Shown here: positions 6,990 through 11,224 of the stretch, one piece after another
Layout of the letters: each line of letters begins with the position of its first letter
Numbering within the stretch: position 1 is the stretch's first letter
NCBI GenBank assembly: GCA_020720345.1
Contig: DYOT01000029.1
Coordinates: 1 to 11,224 of the forward strand
DNA: 11,224 bases
Reading direction: 5' to 3'
Origin: Candidatus Caenarcanum sp.
Lineage (GTDB): Bacteria; Cyanobacteriota; Vampirovibrionia; Gastranaerophilales; UBA9971
Translations under genes and position numbers: made by a program
Notes under the pieces: generated by a model
The model's database searches: none
Seen by the model: the letters and a program-made list of their open reading frames with translations, nothing else
Told to the model about the DNA's origin: nothing

Positions 6990-8243
6990 ATGACAAAGTT
7001 AGACAATAATATAAGCAAGGCAAACAAGGATAAATTTGAATTCAACACAGTTGACGAAGCTATTCAGGCAATTAAAAACGGCGAAATGGTCATAATTGCT
7101 GACAACGAAGACAGGGAAAACGAAGGCGATCTGGTTTGCGCCGCTGAAAAAATTACTCCTGAAATTATAAATTTTATGGTAAAAGAAGGTCGTGGCTTAA
7201 TCTGTGTCAGCCTTACACCTGAAAGAACAAAGGAATTAAAGCTTGAACAGATGGTCTGCTCCAATACTGAAGCACATGGAACAGCTTTTACAGTAAGCGT
7301 GGATGCGACAGGCACCTTTGGCGTTACTACCGGAATTTCTGCCCCCGACAGGGCAAAAACCATAAAAGTCCTTGTTGACCCTAATTCAAGACCGGCTGAT
7401 TTAAGAAGACCGGGGCATATTTTTCCGCTGGAATCCAAATCCGGCGGTGTGTTAAAACGTGTAGGTCAAACGGAAGCAAGCGTTGACATAGCAAGACTTG
7501 CAGGATTGTATCCCGCCGGCGTTATCTGCGAAATTTTAAACGAAGACGGCACTATGGCAAGGCGTGATGAACTCATTAAATTTGCTAAAAAACATAGTAT
7601 TAAATTTATAACCGTTGCACAGCTTATCAGATACAGGCTAAGAAATGAAAGATTTGTGGAAAGGGCTATAGCAGTAAGTCTACCCAGCCGCTTCGGAAAT
7701 TTTGACATATACGGATACATAAACAAGCTGGACGGTACTGAACATGTTGCTCTTGTCAAAGGAAATCCGGAAAACTTTCCCGACGAAATTCCTCTTGTAA
7801 GGATGCACAGCGAATGTTTAACAGGCGACATTTTTCACAGTCTTAGATGTGATTGCGGCGATCAGCTTTCCGGCGCTCTTGAACTTATCGAAAAAGAAGG
7901 AAAAGGCATTCTGGTCTACCTAAGAGCCCATGAGGGAAGAGGAATAGGTCTGGTTAACAAACTTAAAGCTTATTTACTTCAGGAACAGGGGCAGGATACT
8001 GTAGAAGCCAATGTTTCCCTTGGCTTTGAACCCGACTTAAGGGATTACGGCGTTGGAGCACAAATACTTTTAGACCTTGGCATTAAAAAATTCCGGCTTA
8101 TTACCAACAACCCAAAAAAAATTATCGGACTTGAAGGTTATGATCTTGATATTGTTGATAGGGTCGGCATGCCTGTTTGCAAGACGGAACATAACGAAAA
8201 ATATTTAAATACCAAACGTGATAAAATGAAGCACATAATATAG
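6990..8243 (+). CDS. ribBA: Bifunctional 3,4-dihydroxy-2-butanone 4-phosphate synthase / GTP cyclohydrolase II
   Basis: Fused enzyme supplying both riboflavin precursors: the N-terminal half converts ribulose 5-phosphate to the C4 unit, and the C-terminal half opens GTP to the diaminopyrimidine. The length of 417 residues is typical of the fusion. DHBP synthase domain, about 18-215: ADNEDRENEGDL (37-48, acidic Mg-binding loop), TGISAPDRA (114-122), RRPGHIFPL (139-147), and GQTEASVD...LAGLYPAGVICEI (159-182). GTP cyclohydrolase II domain, about 222-400: RMHSECLTGD...RCDCGDQL with the zinc ligands C276, C287 and C289, YLRAHEGRGIGL, DLRDYGVGAQIL and TNNPKKIIGLEGY. No key residue appears lost. 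The start ATG is preceded by AGG at modest spacing. It follows the conserved leader element, so it may be separately controlled from ribE, which lies 107 bp upstream on the same strand. Confidence 0.97.
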   Translation: MTKLDNNISKANKDKFEFNTVDEAIQAIKNGEMVIIADNEDRENEGDLVCAAEKITPEIINFMVKEGRGLICVSLTPERTKELKLEQMVCSNTEAHGTAFTVSVDATGTFGVTTGISAPDRAKTIKVLVDPNSRPADLRRPGHIFPLESKSGGVLKRVGQTEASVDIARLAGLYPAGVICEILNEDGTMARRDELIKFAKKHSIKFITVAQLIRYRLRNERFVERAIAVSLPSRFGNFDIYGYINKLDGTEHVALVKGNPENFPDEIPLVRMHSECLTGDIFHSLRCDCGDQLSGALELIEKEGKGILVYLRAHEGRGIGLVNKLKAYLLQEQGQDTVEANVSLGFEPDLRDYGVGAQILLDLGIKKFRLITNNPKKIIGLEGYDLDIVDRVGMPVCKTEHNEKYLNTKRDKMKHII

Positions 8244-8262
8244 TTTTTCTGGATTATTCAGG

Positions 8263-8268
8263 TATAAT
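8263..8268 (+). promoter_or_regulatory. Candidate -10 box between ribBA and ribH
   Basis: A perfect TATAAT lies 20 bp after the ribBA stop, preceded by CAGG but without a convincing -35 (ATAGTT at 17-nt spacing). Initiation near 8275 would give a transcript carrying the microprotein and ribH with a leader of about 80 nt. This would let ribH be expressed apart from ribBA. Confidence 0.3.
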
Positions 8269-8357
8269 TAAACGTATGAAAGAAAAATTTTTAACTTCGG
8301 CAATTCTGGTAATTAATAAAAAAGCGAGAATGTTTCTTAAAAAATTGGAGGATATAA

Positions 8358-8477
8358 ATGGAAATCATAATTAAAGAAATAATTTTTTGGAGTTTAGTTT
8401 TTTTTCTTGTAGGCGGCTTGTTTTATAGTTTAGTAATTGAAGATAAAATGCCGACAGAAAAACAAAAATCCTCATAA
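8358..8477 (+). CDS. Small single-span membrane protein (39 residues) between ribBA and ribH
   Basis: An unrecognised microprotein. ATG at 8358 is preceded by TTGGAGGATATAA, one of the strongest ribosome binding sites in the window. The sequence begins MEIIIKEIIFW, continues as one hydrophobic helix (about residues 8-27, IIFWSLVFFLVGGLFYSLVI) and ends with a polar tail EDKMPTEKQKSS. A short N-terminus, a GG pair within the helix and a charged tail fit a single-span inner-membrane peptide. The stop is 15 nt before the ribH ATG, so the two are probably co-transcribed. It might act in riboflavin or flavin handling at the membrane, as a regulatory peptide, or have no link to the pathway. Support rests on the Shine-Dalgarno sequence, operon position and transmembrane pattern; no homologue is known to me. 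Confidence 0.6.
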   Translation: MEIIIKEIIFWSLVFFLVGGLFYSLVIEDKMPTEKQKSS

Positions 8478-8492
8478 ACAGGAGAAAAGACA

Positions 8493-8966
8493 ATGGTTAA
8501 CATATACGAAGGCAAATTAACGGTAAAAGAAGGCAAATATGGTATCGTAATAGGGCGTTTTAACGAATTTATCGGCTCAAAACTCCTCGAAGGATGTATT
8601 GACGCTCTTAAAAGACATGGACTTTCGGAAGAAAATATTGATGTTGCATGGGTTCCGGGCGCTTTTGAAATTCCCTTTATAGCTAAAAAGATGGCTGAAG
8701 CCAAAAAATATGATGCCATAATCACTTTAGGAGCTGTTATTAGAGGAAACACACCTCATTTCGACTATGTGGCAAGCGAAGTTGCAAAAGGCGTTGCACA
8801 GGTTGCTATGAATTCTTCAGTTCCTGTTATTTTCGGTGTTTTAACAACTGACAGCATCGAGCAGGCAATTGAAAGAGCCGGAACAAAATCAGGCAATAAA
8901 GGCTCAGAAGCCGCCAAATCTGCTATCGAAATGGTGAATTTAATTTCAGCTTTTGATAAGAAGTAG
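8493..8966 (+). CDS. ribH: 6,7-dimethyl-8-ribityllumazine synthase
   Basis: Condenses the dihydroxybutanone phosphate made by RibBA with 5-amino-6-ribitylaminouracil to give lumazine, the substrate of RibE; the family forms pentamers or 60-subunit icosahedral shells in the cytoplasm. The length of 157 residues is normal. Family motifs are clear: GRFNEFIGSKLLEG (21-34), WVPGAFEIP (53-61), LGAVIRGNTPHFDYV (79-93) with the catalytic His89, and FGVLTTDSIEQAIERAG (114-130) with the phosphate-binding Arg128. The start is secure: AGGAG lies eight nt before ATG. It is the last gene of the plus-strand cluster and is followed by repeats rather than a clear T-tailed terminator. The first of the shared-pathway enzymes, RibD, is not encoded in the window. 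Confidence 0.97.
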   Translation: MVNIYEGKLTVKEGKYGIVIGRFNEFIGSKLLEGCIDALKRHGLSEENIDVAWVPGAFEIPFIAKKMAEAKKYDAIITLGAVIRGNTPHFDYVASEVAKGVAQVAMNSSVPVIFGVLTTDSIEQAIERAGTKSGNKGSEAAKSAIEMVNLISAFDKK

Positions 8967-8998
8967 ATAAGAGGAAAAAAAGCTAAAAGATGCGAATT

Positions 8999-9033
8999 GT
9001 CATTGCGAGCGACCAACGGAAGCGTGGCAATCT
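8999..9033. repeat. Dispersed palindromic repeat, second family
   Basis: GTCATTGCGAGCGACC...GGAAGCGTGGCAATCT has inverted ends ATTGC (9002-9006) and GCAAT (9027-9031) with an imperfect inner stem. From memory, sequences of this form (TCATTGCGAG...GCAATCT) occur intergenically in many unrelated bacterial genomes. It lies 32 bp after ribH. With the next repeat it fills the gap between convergent genes and might serve as an ill-defined transcription end. Confidence 0.6.
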
Positions 9034-9059
9034 ATCCGACGTTACATTATAGCAATAAT

Positions 9060-9201
9060 CGTCATGCTGAACTTGATTCAGCATCTTTCCAGTATACGCT
9101 ATAAGCCTATAAACATTATTGGGTAGACCCTGAATCACCAAGTAGGGGCATAAAACTACGGCTCTCAGGTTCGCCTTGCTTTGTAGCCAGTTCAGGATGA
9201 C
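9060..9201 (+). repeat. Dispersed palindromic repeat, copy 2, interrupted by about 55 nt
   Basis: Starts CGTCATGCTGAA with hairpin ATGCTGAA/TTCAGCAT (9064-9084), as in copy 1 at 1174-1266, and ends GTTCAGGATGAC. The second hairpin is split: after AGACCCTGAA, copy 1 has four nt before GTTCAGG whereas this copy has 55 nt (9135-9189). The insert contains CTAC...GTAG near its ends (9156-9159, 9182-9185). Terminal inverted repeats GTCATgCTGAA/GTCATcCTGAA are kept. The element ends 11 bp from the methyltransferase stop codon. Confidence 0.65.
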
Positions 9202-9212
9202 AATCAAGAATA

Positions 9213-9776
9213 TTACACTGCTTGCAGTAAAAATCCCTTGCTGCCACGACCGGCATCTTTGAAGCCTAAAAACTTAAACCCTGCCTGCTGAGCAAACTCA
9301 ATTTCCTCATTAACAAAATCTTCAGAAACATGATGATTAGGCTCAACAACTAAAAACAGGCTTTCCGGCTTTAATATTGCTTTAACCTGTTTAAAAAATT
9401 CTGTAATATCAGGTGTTTCGTGAACCACCCAGTTTGCAATGGCAAAATCAACTTTTTCATCGAGTTTTATATTGTCAGGAAGGCTTAAATGTGTCTGGAC
9501 AATGTTGCCAACTCCTGCTTTTTTTGCTCTTTTTTCAAGTATTTCAATCATTTCGGTCTGAATGTCCACAGATATAACTTTTCCTGTTTTTCCAACAATT
9601 TTAGCCAAATTAATTGAGAAAAACCCCATCCCGCAGCCAATATCTACAACAGTCATTCCTTCTTTCAGGTAAGCTCCAAGTATTTTCTTTGGATTCTGAA
9701 TTAAATATCTTAACGGATTATCAAACAAATATGCTTCCCACCATGGACAAACATGATGAGTTTCTTTTTCTGTCAT
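9213..9776 (-). CDS. Class I SAM-dependent methyltransferase
   Basis: A 187-residue Rossmann-fold methyltransferase of the Methyltransf_11/25/31 type, substrate unknown. Motif I VVDIGCGMGFFSINLA (about 43-58) binds S-adenosylmethionine; VISVDIQTEMIEILEKRA supplies the acidic residue at the end of strand 2; FAIANWVVHE and LKPESLFLVVEPNHH are motifs II and III. The N-terminus has a distinctive CPWWEAYLFDNPLRYLIQNP segment that I recall from a subgroup of small-molecule methyltransferases in anaerobes and archaea. It is cytoplasmic, with no signal or membrane segment. The start ATG at 9776 is preceded by AAGGGAAA at good spacing. It begins 14 nt after the hfq stop and is probably the third gene of a dxr-hfq-methyltransferase unit. 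Class is secure; substrate cannot be inferred. Confidence 0.92.
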   Translation of the reverse strand: MTEKETHHVCPWWEAYLFDNPLRYLIQNPKKILGAYLKEGMTVVDIGCGMGFFSINLAKIVGKTGKVISVDIQTEMIEILEKRAKKAGVGNIVQTHLSLPDNIKLDEKVDFAIANWVVHETPDITEFFKQVKAILKPESLFLVVEPNHHVSEDFVNEEIEFAQQAGFKFLGFKDAGRGSKGFLLQAV

Positions 9777-9790
9777 ATCATTTTCCCTTA

Positions 9791-9991
9791 TTAAGCAGCG
9801 GAATAATACGCTACAGCTGTTCTTACAAGAGTTACTATCTTTTCATTATCAAGTTTTATTTGAAAAGCAGCTTCATCAGCCCACATAATTTTTCCACGAA
9901 AATGCTGGTTTGTTATAGTATAAAAATCCACAGATGTTTCAAACCTCATAAACTTCTTTAGTTCAGCTACACTTGGACCCTTAAGTTCCAT
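9791..9991 (-). CDS. hfq: Hfq-like RNA chaperone, divergent cyanobacterial type
   Basis: A 66-residue Sm-fold protein. A short N-terminal helix (SVAELKKFMRFETSVD, 7-22) precedes Sm1, FRGKIMWAD with the conserved Gly33 and Asp39, and Sm2, IVTLVRTAVAYYSA (52-65). The proteobacterial Sm2 signature YKHA is replaced by VRTA. From memory, Synechocystis Hfq has the comparable GTIRWQD and IVRLAAIAYI, making this the cyanobacterial branch. Known Hfqs are hexameric rings that bind small RNAs and mRNAs. The cyanobacterial form binds RNA poorly by its usual surfaces and in Synechocystis associates with the pilus ATPase PilB1. The protein ends at the Sm core with no C-terminal tail. The start is certain: AAGGAG sits six nt upstream of ATG. 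It lies 52 nt after dxr and 14 nt before the methyltransferase. It could instead be an uncharacterised Sm-like protein. Confidence 0.75.
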   Translation of the reverse strand: MELKGPSVAELKKFMRFETSVDFYTITNQHFRGKIMWADEAAFQIKLDNEKIVTLVRTAVAYYSAA

Positions 9992-10022
9992 AACAAACTC
10001 CTTATTTGTATTAATTATCGCT

Positions 10023-10053
10023 CTCGGTTTAATCTAAACTGTTTTAAACCGAG
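10023..10053 (-). other. Hairpin overlapping the dxr stop codon and preceding hfq
   Basis: CTCGGTTTAA at 10023-10032 is the perfect inverse of TTAAACCGAG at 10044-10053, with an 11-nt loop. On the minus-strand transcript the dxr stop codon lies in the first arm, and no T-run follows, so it is a poor intrinsic terminator. It could be an RNA-processing or attenuation site between dxr and hfq. Confidence 0.5.
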
Positions 10054-11210
10054 CATAATTCACTCGTATATATTCTTGTTTCTTTATCTATTTTTATTAT
10101 ATCTCGTAAATCAGGATTTTTGATACTTTTATGATTTTCCAAAATTTTATGAACTATTTTATAAATATCTGTAAGCTGAATTTGTCCTTTCAGAAATGCA
10201 AAAACAGCTTCTTCATTGGCAGCGTTAAGAACAGCGGGGAAAGTTTCGCCTTTTTTTCCGGCTTCATATGCAAGCTTCAAACAGGGGAACCTTTCAAAGT
10301 CAGGTTTTTCAAATTCCAACATGCCGATTTGCGCAAAATCCAATGTTCCTGTTTTTGGTCCTTCAAAAGTTTCAGGATAAGTCAAGGCATACTGAATAGG
10401 AATATGCATACTGGGGAGACCCATCTGAGCAATTACACTACCGTCAATGAATTCTACAGCACTGTGAACAATGCTCTGAGGGTGGATAACAACTTCTATG
10501 TTTTCATAATCAATATTAAAAAGCCAGTGAGCTTCAATGACTTCAAGTCCCTTGTTCATTAAAGTGGCTGAATCAACGGTAATTTTGTCGCCCATAGACC
10601 AGTTCGGATGAGCAAGCGTTTCTTGTACAGAGGCTTTTTGAATTTCCTCAAAAGTTTTATTTCTGAAAGGACCTCCTGAACCTGTTATTATCAAATTTTT
10701 TATACCTGTAAAATTCCTTGAAGCCATGCACTGAAAAATTGCCGAATGTTCGCTGTCCACAGGCAAAATTTTCACATTCTTTTCTTTTGCTTTTTCCATC
10801 ACAATATTTCCGGCAGACACAAGCGTTTCTTTATTAGCAAGCGCTATATCAATTCCGTTTTCAATCGCAGCAAGCGTTGGGAAAAGACCATTTATTCCTG
10901 AAACCGCAACAAGAACAATATTATTTTGTGTATTTTTAGCAATTTCTGTCAGCCCATCATTTCCCCATAAAATTTCCCTGTTTTTGACATGGCTATTAAG
11001 TTCTTCGGCTAGTTCCCGAGTTTTTACCGAGATAAACTGAGGATTATATTTATTTATTTGTTTTTTAAATTCTTCAAGGTTAGAGCCTGCTGCAAGTCCT
11101 ATTATTTCAAATTTTTCAGGCATGCAGTCAACTATTTCCAACGCCTGTTTGCCTATTGAACCTGTTGAGCCTAATATTGAAATTTTTTTCTTCATACTTA
11201 TTTTATTCAC
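10044..11210 (-). CDS. dxr: 1-deoxy-D-xylulose 5-phosphate reductoisomerase
   Basis: Second, committing step of the MEP isoprenoid pathway: rearranges and reduces DXP to 2-C-methylerythritol 4-phosphate with NADPH and a divalent metal; cytoplasmic dimer. The 388 residues are full length. In order: NADPH motif GSTGSIG (14-20), LANKETLVSAG (124-134), metal ligands D152 and E154 in PVDSEHSAIFQC, GSGGPFR (177-183), HPNWSMGDKITVDSATLMNKGLEVIEAHWLF (201-231) with third metal ligand E223, HPQSIVHS (243-250), and the C-terminal helical domain. GTG at 11210 is taken as start because GGA lies six nt upstream; ATG at 11195 (giving MKKKISILG) matches the usual family N-terminus and is equally possible. 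The window ends 14 bp upstream, so the promoter is not visible. hfq follows after 52 nt on the same strand. Confidence 0.97.
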   Translation of the reverse strand: MNKISMKKKISILGSTGSIGKQALEIVDCMPEKFEIIGLAAGSNLEEFKKQINKYNPQFISVKTRELAEELNSHVKNREILWGNDGLTEIAKNTQNNIVLVAVSGINGLFPTLAAIENGIDIALANKETLVSAGNIVMEKAKEKNVKILPVDSEHSAIFQCMASRNFTGIKNLIITGSGGPFRNKTFEEIQKASVQETLAHPNWSMGDKITVDSATLMNKGLEVIEAHWLFNIDYENIEVVIHPQSIVHSAVEFIDGSVIAQMGLPSMHIPIQYALTYPETFEGPKTGTLDFAQIGMLEFEKPDFERFPCLKLAYEAGKKGETFPAVLNAANEEAVFAFLKGQIQLTDIYKIVHKILENHKSIKNPDLRDIIKIDKETRIYTSELCSV

Positions 11211-11224
11211 AAAATTTCCAATAA

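Noticed and set aside
8276..8374. 32-codon frame starting MKEKFLTSAIL, overlapping the start of the microprotein gene
   Set aside because: No Shine-Dalgarno sequence, its ATG lies only seven nt after a TATAAT box, and its end contains the ribosome binding site of the next gene. Most likely untranslated leader.
9135..9189. tRNA-like fragment suggested by GGTTCGCC in the repeat insert
   Set aside because: No acceptor stem, no anticodon arm and only a partial T-loop resemblance; no tRNA or rRNA gene is visible anywhere in the window.
8983..9207. 74-codon open frame on the minus strand containing MLNQVQHDD
   Set aside because: It is a translation of the dispersed palindromic repeats at 8999-9033 and 9060-9201; this peptide pattern is a familiar spurious product of such repeats and there is no ribosome binding site support.

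Overview
The window is an AT-rich bacterial chromosome segment with short gaps, small co-directional gene groups and several intergenic hairpin repeats. The best taxonomic clue is a 66-residue Hfq whose Sm motifs (GKIMWAD, LVRTAVAYY) resemble the divergent cyanobacterial Hfq rather than the proteobacterial type. Together with low GC, a type IV prepilin, a large TPR protein and an RpaB/PhoB-like regulator, this suggests the non-photosynthetic Cyanobacteriota (Melainabacteria/Vampirovibrionia). That placement is inference; there is no rRNA or marker protein here to settle it.

Layout: (i) Minus strand, 79-2729: a YihY/BrkB-type membrane protein and a 460-residue protein of unknown function with three near-identical 68-residue tandem repeats, separated by a 0.4-kb gap that holds a gene-leader element, a small hairpin repeat with terminal inverted repeats, and a strong terminator. 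(ii) Plus strand, 3023-6231: a type IV prepilin with its own terminator, an OmpR/PhoB-type response regulator with no kinase beside it, and a protein of 17 consecutive TPR units. (iii) Plus strand, 6238-8966: a riboflavin cluster of ribE, bifunctional ribBA, a 39-codon membrane microprotein gene and ribH. The ribE start lies 6 nt after the TPR stop codon. No ribD and no FMN riboswitch are visible. (iv) 8967-9212: a gap between convergent genes filled with two families of dispersed palindromic repeats. (v) Minus strand, 9213-11210: dxr (MEP isoprenoid pathway), cyanobacterial-type hfq and a class I SAM-dependent methyltransferase, closely spaced and probably co-transcribed.

RibBA makes both riboflavin precursors from GTP and ribulose 5-phosphate, RibH condenses the later intermediates to lumazine and RibE dismutates lumazine to riboflavin. 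The missing deaminase/reductase step must be encoded elsewhere. Dxr commits carbon to isoprenoids. Hfq and the prepilin may be linked, because Hfq in the cyanobacterium Synechocystis is needed for type IV pilus function.

The least expected observation is a roughly 90-nt element found immediately upstream of both brkB and ribBA, in the same orientation relative to each gene. It has a conserved 33-nt block, a conserved inverted repeat and a variable loop. Other points of interest are the recombining repeat protein, the microprotein inside the riboflavin cluster and a repeat element whose second hairpin is interrupted by about 55 nt.
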